64,000 nt of DNA, from the NCBI GenBank assembly GCA_900471925.1, contig UCGV01000006.1:62001-126000 (forward strand), read 5' to 3'. The notes under the pieces are model-generated. The model had not been told where the DNA came from and searched no databases. It was given only the letters and a program-made list of their open reading frames with translations. This document shows, one piece after another, positions 8,245 to 16,508 of this stretch (position 1 is the stretch's first letter; the number at the start of each line of letters is the position of its first letter). The position numbers and the translations under genes were made by a program. The DNA is from Hyphomicrobiales bacterium (GTDB taxonomy: Bacteria > Pseudomonadota > Alphaproteobacteria > Rhizobiales > Rhizobiaceae).

Positions 8245-8568
8245 TCAATTATCGTATTCGCGGCAGGCATCGCTGACGGAAGCGCCGCTCTGGCCGCCGC
8301 GGGTGTCGACGCCGGTATTCTGCTGCGGCATGGCCGGGCAATCGATTGCCTGACCACCGATGCTTTGGGTGGTGGTCGGGTCTACCGCGCCTGAAGGAAC
8401 CGGGTGAATGCCATTGCTGTCATTCGTATAATCGGACGAATAATTGCCTGAACTCGGGTCCGTGGAGCCGCCATTGGTCGGGCCGATCGTATCGGGATTG
8501 GACTGGGCAAATGCCGATGACGCCATACCGATGGCAAGCAGCGATGCGGCGATAAGGGATTTATGCAT
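8245..8568 (-). CDS. Small secreted protein of unknown function
   Basis: 107 residues from the ATG at 8568, which has GGAGG about 9 nt upstream; an in-frame ATG at 8610 has no ribosome site. A Sec signal peptide (MHKSLIAASLLAIGMASSAFA, split before QSNPD) is clear. The mature part is polar, rich in Ser, Thr, Gly, Asn and Asp, with two cysteines (DCPAM and DACRE) that could form one disulfide. I recognise no domain. It has its own terminator and stands alone. Confidence 0.75.
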   Translation of the reverse strand: MHKSLIAASLLAIGMASSAFAQSNPDTIGPTNGGSTDPSSGNYSSDYTNDSNGIHPVPSGAVDPTTTQSIGGQAIDCPAMPQQNTGVDTRGGQSGASVSDACREYDN

Positions 8569-8767
8569 GGGAGCTATCCTCCTTCGATTTTTAACTAAGG
8601 TGACATTCACCTAACCCTCGACAGGACTGCTGGTTCCAAAATTTAAGCGGCGTGGTTGAGAGATTTGCGCATGGTTACGTGTAAACCTTAACCGCGAAAG
8701 CCGCTTTGCCTTCGCTGTCTCGTGCCTTACCTGCTGGGTAAACCCTTGTTCACGGCATGAGGCCGCC

Positions 8768-9073
8768 ATGTTTATGTCACTGCGCGAAGCAGGCGATCTC
8801 TGCCTTCAGATCACGCTCGCACTCACCCTCACGATGAGCGGCATGGCGCTCGCCTCCACGGTCGTGAAAGGCTCGCAACAGCAGGTCTCCGTTATCGACG
8901 TCAACCGTCCCTCGCTCTGGTCCGCCGGCCCGGTGCGCATCGAAAGTGTCGTCCGAAGCGACACTCCAGGCGCGCAGGAGATTGCGACGGGCGAGAGCGT
9001 GCCTTGCCACAGCACGATCGGCCTGCGGATATCCTGCGACCTCCTGAGCTTTTCGCTGAGCGGCAGTTTTTGA
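8768..9073 (+). CDS. Hypothetical small exported protein
   Basis: 101 residues. The N terminus holds a hydrophobic run ending in GMALAS that could be a signal peptide; the rest is short and carries two cysteines (VPCHS, ISCDL). No convincing ribosome site is visible before the ATG. Codon use resembles its neighbours. I do not recognise a family; it could be a lineage-specific orphan or a chance frame. Confidence 0.4.
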   Translation: MFMSLREAGDLCLQITLALTLTMSGMALASTVVKGSQQQVSVIDVNRPSLWSAGPVRIESVVRSDTPGAQEIATGESVPCHSTIGLRISCDLLSFSLSGSF

Positions 9074-9200
9074 CCGCTGCGATGGATTTTCCAGCATTGT
9101 CGGCGGATTTGGACCATCATTTCTTTAGTCCATAAATTTTATAGATAATTCTGGCTGCATGTGTCGCGGCTATTTGCTGCAACTGCGCCAGGAGACAGCG

Positions 9201-9788
9201 ATGACGAAAATCCTGATCGTGCCGGGCCTGTTCGGTTCCGACGAGGGACATTGGCAGCGTTATTGGCTGGGTGACGTACCGCGGAGCCAACTGGTCGAGC
9301 AGGACGAGTGGAGCCATGCCCGTCTGGACCGTTGGATCGAGCGGCTGGAACATGCACTCGTGGAAGCTGGCGAGGCCTATATCGTCGCCCATAGTCTCGG
9401 TTGCATTCTGACGGCAAGGCTCGCCGACCGGCCGCTGGCGCGCAGGGTCAAGGGCGCGCTTCTGGTCGCCCCATGCGATTTGCCGGCCACCGACCGGCTG
9501 CATCCGGGCTCGCTGGCCTTCGGGCCGATGCCGACAAACCCACTGCCGTTTCCAAGCCTCACAATCGGCAGTCTCGACGATAAATATATGTCGCTCGATC
9601 GCTTGAGTTTCTACACCCGGCTCTGGAAGACCGAGGTCCGCAATATCGGCCTCGCCGGCCACATCAATATTGCCAGCGGCTTTGGTCGCTGGACCGGCAG
9701 CTATACGCTGTTCGATGTGGTCAGGGGCAAGGCGAAGGCGAAGAGGCCGCAAATGGCTGCACAGGCCGCGAGCGCCGCATCGGCATGA
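9201..9788 (+). CDS. RBBP9/YdeN-like serine hydrolase
   Basis: 195 residues from ATG 9201, with CAGGAG 7 nt upstream. Small alpha/beta hydrolase: strand and oxyanion region ILIVPGLFGSDEGHWQ, nucleophile Ser in VAHSLGC, and acid/His near the C terminus (SLDDKYMS, GLAGHINIASGFGRW). Family members are cytoplasmic esterases of uncertain substrate. The last 20 residues are an Ala/Lys-rich tail. It stands before ogt with an 88-nt gap, possibly one unit. Confidence 0.85.
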   Translation: MTKILIVPGLFGSDEGHWQRYWLGDVPRSQLVEQDEWSHARLDRWIERLEHALVEAGEAYIVAHSLGCILTARLADRPLARRVKGALLVAPCDLPATDRLHPGSLAFGPMPTNPLPFPSLTIGSLDDKYMSLDRLSFYTRLWKTEVRNIGLAGHINIASGFGRWTGSYTLFDVVRGKAKAKRPQMAAQAASAASA

Positions 9789-9876
9789 CGCTTTGTCGGT
9801 AGATGCGCAAGAAACGGGTTGAACTTCGGCCTCCGCGATACGATTCTCAGGATCATCGGAATCTGAGGGCTTCATC

Positions 9877-10440
9877 ATGGCTCAAAAGCTGCATCAATAT
9901 CTGATCTTCGAAACCGCCGGCGGCTTCTGCGGCATTGCCTGGAGCGATGCCGGCGTGACGCGCTTCCAGTTGCCGGCGAAGAGTGCCGAATCGACCGAGC
10001 GCCTGTTGCTGCGGCGTCTGCCGGCCGCCGAGCCGGGCAAGCCCACGCCCGCGATCGCCGAAGCCGTTGCCGAGGTGAAACGCTATTTCGAAGGCGAGCA
10101 GGTCGATTTCACCGGCGTGCCCCTCGATCTTGACGGCCAGGACGCATTCTTCCTCGATATCTACGCCGCCGCGCGCCGTATCGGCTGGGGCCGCACGACC
10201 ACCTATGGCACGCTCGCCAAGGAGCTTGGCGCGGGGCCGGAGGCTGCCCGCGATGTCGGTCAGGCGATGGCGAAAAACCCCGTGGCGCTGATCATTCCCT
10301 GCCATCGTGTGCTGGCCGCCGGCGGCAAGATCGGCGGTTTTTCGGCGCCCGGTGGTTCGAATGCCAAGCTGCACATGCTGGAACTCGAGGGAGTGCAGGT
10401 CGGCCCGCCGCCGCCAGCCCAGCAATCTCTCGACTTTTGA
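9877..10440 (+). CDS. ogt: Methylated-DNA-protein-cysteine methyltransferase
   Basis: 187 residues. Suicide repair protein that removes alkyl groups from O6 of guanine. The acceptor cysteine is in the invariant IIPCHRVL; the helix-turn-helix GRTTTYGTLAKELG and the active-site neighbour GGFSAPGG are present. There is no Ada zinc domain, so this is the Ogt type. A hairpin with a T-run follows (10475-10514) and serves as its terminator while reaching into the next gene's leader. Confidence 0.93.
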   Translation: MAQKLHQYLIFETAGGFCGIAWSDAGVTRFQLPAKSAESTERLLLRRLPAAEPGKPTPAIAEAVAEVKRYFEGEQVDFTGVPLDLDGQDAFFLDIYAAARRIGWGRTTTYGTLAKELGAGPEAARDVGQAMAKNPVALIIPCHRVLAAGGKIGGFSAPGGSNAKLHMLELEGVQVGPPPPAQQSLDF

Positions 10441-10474
10441 TGGGTAACCATCAGCAAGTGCTTGGAATGCAGGG

Positions 10475-10514
10475 AAAAACCTCGTTATAAATCTTTGTCT
10501 ATAGCGAGGTTTTT
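10475..10514 (+). promoter_or_regulatory. Hairpin ending ogt and covering the ribosome site of the next gene
   Basis: Arms 10475-10488 and 10501-10514 pair over 14 positions with one G-U, loop 12 nt, right arm ending in a T-run. The only plausible Shine-Dalgarno of the following RidA gene, GAGG at 10506-10509, lies inside the right arm, and the ATG begins 2 nt after the arm. It can act as a terminator and as a lid on translation. Confidence 0.7.
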
Positions 10515-10516
10515 TC

Positions 10517-10906
10517 ATGAAGAAGATTTTCAATCCGCCATCCGTCCGCCGTCCCTTCGGAAATTACAATCACGGCCTGCTCGTGCCGCCGGGCGCATCC
10601 CTGCTGGTCACCTCAGGCCAGCTCGGCATCGGCCTCGATGAGACGGTGCCCGAGGATGTCACGGCTCAGGCCGAACTCTGCTTCGAAGCGATCAAGGCGA
10701 TCCTTGCCGAGGCAGAGATGAGCTTTGCCGATGTCATTCGCATTTCCGGCTTCGTGACGAAGCGCGAGGATTTCCCGGCCTATATGGCAGTGCGTGACCG
10801 CTTCACGCTCGATCCGAAGCCCGTCTCGACGCTTATCATCGTCAGTGGCTTTACCCGTCCGGAATTTCTGGTCGAAGTGGAAGTGACGGCCGCGAAAATC
10901 ATCTGA
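10517..10906 (+). CDS. RidA (YjgF/YER057c/UK114) family protein
   Basis: 129 residues. RidA proteins hydrolyse reactive enamine/imine intermediates such as 2-aminoacrylate. Typical blocks: GNYNHGLLVPPGASLLVTSGQLG near the start (GNYNHGLLV replaces the usual GPYSQAV), DVIRISGFVTKREDF and a C-terminal FLVEVEVTAAKI. The catalytic arginine of canonical RidA falls near the R in KPVSTLIIVSGFTRPEFLVE, but is not certain, so this may be a non-deaminase subgroup. Translation is probably limited by the hairpin covering its ribosome site. It converges with another RidA-type gene, 1 nt apart at the stops. Confidence 0.85.
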   Translation: MKKIFNPPSVRRPFGNYNHGLLVPPGASLLVTSGQLGIGLDETVPEDVTAQAELCFEAIKAILAEAEMSFADVIRISGFVTKREDFPAYMAVRDRFTLDPKPVSTLIIVSGFTRPEFLVEVEVTAAKII

Positions 10907-10907
10907 G

Positions 10908-11390
10908 TTATGGTTTGATCGCAAGCTCGGCAGCAATGACGACGGGGCAGCTCAGCGGCGTGGCGGCAACGCCCATCGCCGTGCGCGCATGTCGCCCGAT
11001 CTCTTCGCCGAAGAGATCGACGACGAGGCGTGATGCGCTGTTGATGATATTGGTCGTCCGGTCGAAACCCGGTGCTACCAGCACGTAACCCTCGATGCGC
11101 AGCAATGCCGTCACACGATCGAGCTCGCCGATCGCACGCTTGATGCTCCCAAGCACGGAAAGCATCGCAAATTTTGCCGCTTCGGCAGCCTCTTCCGGTG
11201 TCACTTCCATGCCGACGCGCCCAAACGGGCCGATAACGTCACCAGCAGGTGACTGCGGTCCGTGGCCGGAGACGTAAAGACGATCGCCGTGGACACGCGC
11301 CCAGGCAAAATCCAGTACCACGTGCGGCGGTACTTTTGTGGGCTCCGGCAGGTAAAGGCCCATTTCCTGAATGCGGCTTTCGATCGTCAT
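10908..11390 (-). CDS. RidA/YjgF-like protein, last gene of the catabolic operon
   Basis: 160 residues from ATG 11390 (MTIESRIQEMG); an upstream in-frame ATG at 11432 lacks family similarity. Belongs to the longer YjgF-like group with DFAWARVHGDRLYVSGHGPQ and a C-terminal RTAMGVAATPLSCPVVIAAEL. The group is often found beside catabolic operons for nitrogen compounds, where it removes enamine/imine intermediates. It follows the flavodoxin-fold reductase by 70 nt on the same strand, so it probably closes the operon that begins at 17525. Confidence 0.8.
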   Translation of the reverse strand: MTIESRIQEMGLYLPEPTKVPPHVVLDFAWARVHGDRLYVSGHGPQSPAGDVIGPFGRVGMEVTPEEAAEAAKFAMLSVLGSIKRAIGELDRVTALLRIEGYVLVAPGFDRTTNIINSASRLVVDLFGEEIGRHARTAMGVAATPLSCPVVIAAELAIKP

Positions 11391-11460
11391 GATGCCACCC
11401 GTTGCGCCCAATAAGTGGCGCCGATGAAACACCGGCCGGCATGCCGAAGCAAGCGGCTTT

Positions 11461-12042
11461 CTAGAAGCGCTCCATCGCGCTCTTCACCTTCGCCAGAAAG
11501 GCCGCTCGCGTTTCCGGCGTGCAGTTGTTCATGTCGTAATGGGCAAGGAAGGTGACTGGATTGAGCGGGTTGATCTGGGCGCGAAGAACGCGCTTGACGA
11601 TCTTCTTCGGCGGGTTTCCGGCAACGAAGGCGCGAAAGGGTGTCGCGCCATAGGTCAGCACCGCCCCCAGCTTCCTGATATGGCGCAGTCGGGATTGGAC
11701 CTTGCCATCGACGAGATCGAAGGAAACGCCGGGCAGCCAGACCCGATCGAAATAGCCTTTCAGGATGGCAGGGAAACCGAAGTTCCACACCGGCGTGCAG
11801 ATGACCAGCGCCTGGGCCTGCTCCAGCCTCTCCACATAGGGTTCCACCAGAGAAATGTTTTCCGGATAGTCGTGATAGACGAGCCGGTCATGTCGCGAGA
11901 GAACGGGGTCGAAATTTTCGGCGTAGAGATCGCAGGCATCTACCTCGTGACCAGCCCTGGTCAGGCTTTCTAGTGTCTGTCTGTAGAGGGCCTTGCCGTA
12001 ACTTTCCTCGACCGGATGCGAGTGGAGGACAAGAACCCTCAT
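11461..12042 (-). CDS. NAD(P)H:quinone oxidoreductase-like flavodoxin-fold protein
   Basis: 193 residues, flavodoxin-2 family (KefF/MdaB/NQO1). FMN/FAD phosphate site LVLHSHPVEESYGKAL at the N terminus and the flavin-ring loop TPVWNFGFPAILKGYFDRV near residues 84-102. It overlaps the upstream FAD oxidase gene by ATGA. As a flavin reductase it could pass electrons to or from the oxidase beside it. Confidence 0.85.
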   Translation of the reverse strand: MRVLVLHSHPVEESYGKALYRQTLESLTRAGHEVDACDLYAENFDPVLSRHDRLVYHDYPENISLVEPYVERLEQAQALVICTPVWNFGFPAILKGYFDRVWLPGVSFDLVDGKVQSRLRHIRKLGAVLTYGATPFRAFVAGNPPKKIVKRVLRAQINPLNPVTFLAHYDMNNCTPETRAAFLAKVKSAMERF

Positions 12043-13448
12043 GAAGCCTCCATGACGGCGGCGAGGCCGGGAAAGAGATAGTTCTTGCCGGCCTCGAAAT
12101 CGAAATTGGGATTTTCCCAGGCGATCATCTTGCCGGGGTTGAGCAGCCCCTTCGGATCGGTCTCATGCTTGAAGGCGAGCTGAACCTTGTCGGTGCGTTT
12201 CATGCCGCCTTCTTCCAGCGTATAGCGGTGCGGGTTGAAGATCGGGCATCCATTGTCCTGATGGATCCTGATGATCTCTTCCAGCCGCTCTTCGCTCGTG
12301 TAACGCACCAGCGGCAGACCCGCACACTGGATCTGTCCGTCGAACTTGATGAACTCCAGATGGCCCGGCACTTCATCGCCGAAAATCTCCACCATCTTCT
12401 GCACCTTGGCGACATGATCCGGCCCCGGATACTGCACCTGCAGATACGTGAAGTTCGGATCGACCTTGAGCGCGCGCAGCGTCGTATGGTTCCAGGCAAG
12501 CTCATAGGCATGCGGGATACCGCGCATGCTCTCGACCTTGTCGGAGCGGAAGATGATCTCGCCCTTCTGCGACGCTGCGAATGCCAGGAATGCATCCATC
12601 GAATGCGGTGCGATCATCAGTACGACAACAGACTGGCCCTGGCGGATGTAGGGCTTGTGGCGAGTGAAATACTCATGCGGGATGGGTGCTGCAATCGGTG
12701 CGATTTCCTTGACGAGAATGCCGTTGCATTTCGCCAGCGCGTCGGAGAAGCGCACCGCATCCATGAAATCGTCATAGCCGACCAGCACATCCACCCAATC
12801 ATAGGCGGGCGCCAGCGGCATCTCGATTTCGGTGATGATGCCGTTGGTGCCATAAGCATGGCTGACCTTCTGCAGATCCCAGCCGGTGAGATCGAGCACG
12901 CGCGGCTCCGCCTCCATGGTTACGACCCGCAGGCGCAGGATATTACCGAGATCGCGCAACCCGCCCCAGGTGATTGAGCCGACACCGCCCGAGCCACCGG
13001 CAATGAAACCGCCGACCGTCGCCGTCTGCGCCGTCGAGGGATGAAAGCGCAGTTCCTGGCCGGAATGCGCCTTGGTCTGCTTGTCGAGCTGGGCAATCAC
13101 GATGCCGGGTTCGCAGATAACCCGGCCCGGATGGATTTCCTTGATTTTGTCCATAGCCGCCAGATTGAGCACGATACCGCCCGACAGCGGCATGGCCTGG
13201 CCGTAATTGCCCGTGCCTGCGCCGCGCGGGGTGACGGGAACGCCGTGGGCAAAGGCCACCTTCAGCGTCTGGATGACTTCGGCCTCGTTCTTCGGCGTGA
13301 CCACGATATCGGCCGTCACATTGTCGAGTTGTGCCTTCAGGATCGGTGAGTACCAGTAGAAATCCCGGCTCTTCTGGCGAACCAGTGCCGGATTGTCCTC
13401 GATCGCGATACCTTCGAGTTCTTTTTTGATCTTCTGATAATCGGCCAT
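12039..13448 (-). CDS. FAD-linked oxidase (GlcD/VAO family)
   Basis: 469 residues from ATG 13448; the frame is open farther upstream but without family similarity. PCMH-type FAD domain: VTPRGAGTGNYGQAMPLSGG binds the pyrophosphate, with GGFIAGGSGGVGSITWG and YGTNGIITEIEMPL following. Oxidises hydroxy-acid or similar substrates. No iron-sulfur cysteines. One nt separates its ATG from the deaminase stop and its own stop overlaps the quinone reductase ATG, so the operon is tightly coupled. The substrate is unknown; the operon suggests the carbon fragment left after ring opening or deamination of a nitrogen heterocycle. Confidence 0.85.
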   Translation of the reverse strand: MADYQKIKKELEGIAIEDNPALVRQKSRDFYWYSPILKAQLDNVTADIVVTPKNEAEVIQTLKVAFAHGVPVTPRGAGTGNYGQAMPLSGGIVLNLAAMDKIKEIHPGRVICEPGIVIAQLDKQTKAHSGQELRFHPSTAQTATVGGFIAGGSGGVGSITWGGLRDLGNILRLRVVTMEAEPRVLDLTGWDLQKVSHAYGTNGIITEIEMPLAPAYDWVDVLVGYDDFMDAVRFSDALAKCNGILVKEIAPIAAPIPHEYFTRHKPYIRQGQSVVVLMIAPHSMDAFLAFAASQKGEIIFRSDKVESMRGIPHAYELAWNHTTLRALKVDPNFTYLQVQYPGPDHVAKVQKMVEIFGDEVPGHLEFIKFDGQIQCAGLPLVRYTSEERLEEIIRIHQDNGCPIFNPHRYTLEEGGMKRTDKVQLAFKHETDPKGLLNPGKMIAWENPNFDFEAGKNYLFPGLAAVMEAS

Positions 13449-13449
13449 G

Positions 13450-14763
13450 TCAGGCTCCAACGACGCTATCGAGTTCACGGTAATCCGGCAGGCTGCGGTC
13501 AATCACCTTGCCGCGGCGAAGCACGACGCGGTCAGACTGCGGACGGGAAAGGAATTCGCTCCAGCGCCGGGCACTGAAGAGCACGAGATCGGCCGGGTTG
13601 CCGACGGCGATGCGGGCGATCTGCGGCCTGCCGGCAATTTTTGCCGGCGAGGTCGTGACGACGCGTGCTGCCGTGTCGAGCGGATGGTCGAGGTGGAGGA
13701 TACGCACCGCCTCGCGAAACACCTCGACCGGATCGAGATCGCCATAGGCATAGAACGGATCGCGTGTATTGTCGGAGGAGACTGCTGTCTCGACGCCGGC
13801 AGCGGCCAGTTCCTTGATTAGTGTGACGCCACGCCAGCGCGGCGTTCGGCCGGGATATCGATCCTGCAGGTACATGTTGCACATTGGTAGCGAGATGACG
13901 GAAATCCCCGCCTTGTGAACCAGGTCGACCGTCCGCTTGGCCGTGTCGTCATCTTGGCGCGCCAATGAGCAGCAATGGCCGGCCGTCACTTTGCCTTCGA
14001 ACCGGTTGCGCAGGACGGCTTCGGCGATCGCCTTCAACGTCTCCGCGCCCGGATCGTCCGTTTCGTCGACATGGAGATCGACATCGAGGCCATTCTCTGC
14101 AGCCGCGCGCAGAAGCGTATCGAGCTGCCCGTCGAGTATTGGTCCCATCCTGGTGACACCGCCGAGCAGGCCGCCCTTTTCCTTCACGACGGCGACGAGA
14201 TCAGCAAAAAAGGCTTCGTCCGCCATGTTGTCCAGCGGGAAGAGAGCGACTGCCTGCAGGGCGATCTTGTCCTTCCATTCCTCGCGGATCTCGGCAAAGA
14301 CTTCGAAGGAAATACGATGCTGGGGTGCGAGCGAATCCAGATGCGTGCGGATCAGCCCGGTGCCGTGCGCATAGGCGGAACGCAGCGAAAATTCCATGCG
14401 CTTGCGCACATCCGCCGTCGACCAGTTTGCTTCCCGATCCCTGCCGACCGCTTCCAGAGCGCCCATGAAGGTTCCGTCCGGATTGGGCTTGCGCGGCCAG
14501 ATGTGACCCTTGTCCAGATGCGTATGGATATCGGCAAAGCAGGGCCAGACCATGCCTTCCCGCATGTCGGACTTCGCGAATTCCACCGGTGCCGTCCCGG
14601 AGGGCAGGATGGCCGAGATGAGGCCATCGGCAATCACGATATCGGCTTTGACGAGGCCTTCATTGGCGGCGCCGGCAAAGCCGCTCACGGCAACGGCCGG
14701 GAGCGTCGCATTGGCCAGCACGAAGCGGCCCGCATTCGGGGGAGACATGAAGGAATAGGTCAT
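13450..14763 (-). CDS. Cytosine-deaminase-like amidohydrolase
   Basis: 437 residues, metal-dependent amidohydrolase of the CodA type. Metal-site motif DIHTHLDKG near residues 77-85; DLHVDETDD gives the His/Glu of the middle barrel strands; AGHCCSL the next His; and SSDNTRDPFYAYGDLD the final Asp. CodA-like enzymes deaminate cytosine and related rings; E. coli-type enzymes also accept creatinine-like rings and others act on pterins or triazines, so the name should not be taken as the substrate. Its ATG overlaps the permease stop by 1 nt. Coupling to an uptake system and oxidase points to catabolism. Confidence 0.85.
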   Translation of the reverse strand: MTYSFMSPPNAGRFVLANATLPAVAVSGFAGAANEGLVKADIVIADGLISAILPSGTAPVEFAKSDMREGMVWPCFADIHTHLDKGHIWPRKPNPDGTFMGALEAVGRDREANWSTADVRKRMEFSLRSAYAHGTGLIRTHLDSLAPQHRISFEVFAEIREEWKDKIALQAVALFPLDNMADEAFFADLVAVVKEKGGLLGGVTRMGPILDGQLDTLLRAAAENGLDVDLHVDETDDPGAETLKAIAEAVLRNRFEGKVTAGHCCSLARQDDDTAKRTVDLVHKAGISVISLPMCNMYLQDRYPGRTPRWRGVTLIKELAAAGVETAVSSDNTRDPFYAYGDLDPVEVFREAVRILHLDHPLDTAARVVTTSPAKIAGRPQIARIAVGNPADLVLFSARRWSEFLSRPQSDRVVLRRGKVIDRSLPDYRELDSVVGA

Positions 14764-15617
14764 CAGTTTTCCCGCTTCAGGCTGCTCTCATGCCAGCGAT
14801 GCAGGCTGAGCCATGAAATGAAGGAGGTAATGGCGAAGATCGCCACGCCGAGCAGCGACAGCATGAACAGCGCCGCAAATAGGCGCGGGATATTCATGCG
14901 ATATTGCGATTCCAGCAGTCGGAAGGCGAGACCGGAGCCGGCACCCGCAGAGCCCGCCGCGAACTCGGCAACCACGGCCGCGATCAGTGCGAGACCGCCG
15001 CCGATGCGAAGCCCGGTCATGAAATAGGGCTGGGCGGCCGGGATCTTCAGGTAGATCAACGTTTGCCAGCGTGAGGCGCCATAGAGTTCGAAGAGGTTGA
15101 TGAGGTTGTGATCGACGCTCTTCAGTCCCTGCACCATGTTCGACAGGATCGGGAAGAAGGCGACGAGGAAGGCGCAGATCAGCAGCGCCACCTGCGTCGA
15201 CGGTGCGTAGATCAGGATCAGCGGCGAGATCGCCACGATCGGCGTGACCTGCAGGATGACCGCGAGCGGGTAGAAGGCGATTTCGATCCAGCGCGACTGC
15301 ACCAGAAAGATCGCAAAACCCACACCACCGACCAGCGCGAGAACAAGCGATATCAAGGTGATCTTGGTCGTGACCCAAAGGGCAGGGGCAAGCGTGCCCC
15401 AATCATTGACGAAGGCCGTGGCGACAGCGCCGGGACCTGGCAGGATATAGGGCGGGACGCCCGACATCACGACGTAAAGTTCCCAGATGGCGATGAGCAC
15501 GCCGATGACGATGAACGGAACTGCGATGCGCAGCGCCAGATCGAGCCTTTTGGCATTGATGGGATTGGGAACGGGCAGGGGAGTAGCTTCGCTTGTTTTG
15601 ATACTCTCGACGCTCAT
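14763..15617 (-). CDS. ABC transporter permease (SsuC/TauC/ThiX type)
   Basis: 284 residues from ATG 15617, which overlaps the ATPase stop by 1 nt. Six predicted membrane helices; the ATPase-contact loop ELYGASRWQTLIYLKIPAAQP (split at the central Gly) is the EAA motif of the family. An N-terminal cytoplasmic tail of about 30 residues precedes the first helix. Imports the substrate delivered by the binding protein at 16509-17525. Confidence 0.92.
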   Translation of the reverse strand: MSVESIKTSEATPLPVPNPINAKRLDLALRIAVPFIVIGVLIAIWELYVVMSGVPPYILPGPGAVATAFVNDWGTLAPALWVTTKITLISLVLALVGGVGFAIFLVQSRWIEIAFYPLAVILQVTPIVAISPLILIYAPSTQVALLICAFLVAFFPILSNMVQGLKSVDHNLINLFELYGASRWQTLIYLKIPAAQPYFMTGLRIGGGLALIAAVVAEFAAGSAGAGSGLAFRLLESQYRMNIPRLFAALFMLSLLGVAIFAITSFISWLSLHRWHESSLKREN

Positions 15618-16441
15618 CAATGTTCTTCCGTCCCACCTATCGCCTCGATCAGCGAGCGCGATGCCGTTTCGCAGGCTTGCCGGTATTCCTCCGAGGTTCG
15701 GTAATGCGAATCCCGCTCGCCACTGGTCGTCAGCGGAAAATCCGCGTGAACGCGGCCGGGCCGCGCTTTCATCACCACAATGCGGTTCGACAGGTAGGCT
15801 GATTCAAAGACCGAATGCGTCACAAAGATCACGGTGATGCCCGTCGCTTTCCAGAGCCGCAGCACGTCGTCATTGAGCTTCTGGCGAGTGATTTCATCGA
15901 GCGCTGCGAAAGGCTCGTCCATCAGCAACAGCTTGGGGTTGGTGACCAGAGCGCGAGCGATCGAGACGCGCATCTTCATGCCGCCGGAGAGTTCGCGCGG
16001 ATAGGCATCGGCGAAATCCTGGAGCCCGACCGTTGCCAGCACGCTCATTATCCGATCCTTGGCTTCCGACTTGGAAACGCCGCGCAGTTTCAGCGGCAGA
16101 TAGACATTGCCGAACACTGTTTTCCAGGGCATCAGCGTCGGTTCCTGGAAAACGAAGCCGATATCGCCTTCCGGCAGGCCTTTCGAATTGATGCGCGAAC
16201 TCGGCCAGTCGATCTTGCCGGATGTCACGTCGCCGAGGCCGGCGATGATGCGCAGGGCCGTGGACTTGCCGCAGCCCGAGGGGCCGAGAAGGCTGATGAA
16301 TTCACCGCTTTCGACCGTCAGCGACATGCCGGAAAGCGCGATCGTACCGCTGGAAAAGACCTTCGAGACCGACTGCATGACGACTAGTGGCCGCTTGCGT
16401 GTTTCCTTCGAAGGCGCCGCCTTGGTTTCGGCTAGGGACAT
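15617..16441 (-). CDS. ABC transporter ATP-binding protein (SsuB/TauB/ThiZ type)
   Basis: 274 residues. Walker A GPSGCGKST, Q-loop FVFQEPTLMPW, signature LSGGMKMR, Walker B LLLMDEP and switch His in VIFVTHS are all present in order. Works as a dimer on the inner face of the membrane with the permease encoded next. The gap to the binding-protein gene is 67 nt, with no terminator seen. Confidence 0.94.
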   Translation of the reverse strand: MSLAETKAAPSKETRKRPLVVMQSVSKVFSSGTIALSGMSLTVESGEFISLLGPSGCGKSTALRIIAGLGDVTSGKIDWPSSRINSKGLPEGDIGFVFQEPTLMPWKTVFGNVYLPLKLRGVSKSEAKDRIMSVLATVGLQDFADAYPRELSGGMKMRVSIARALVTNPKLLLMDEPFAALDEITRQKLNDDVLRLWKATGITVIFVTHSVFESAYLSNRIVVMKARPGRVHADFPLTTSGERDSHYRTSEEYRQACETASRSLIEAIGGTEEH

Positions 16442-16508
16442 GCTCTCGCTCTTTTATCGAAGGGGATGCGGCCCGCCGCCGACAAGCGACGGGCCTGCCT
16501 TGGGAGGC

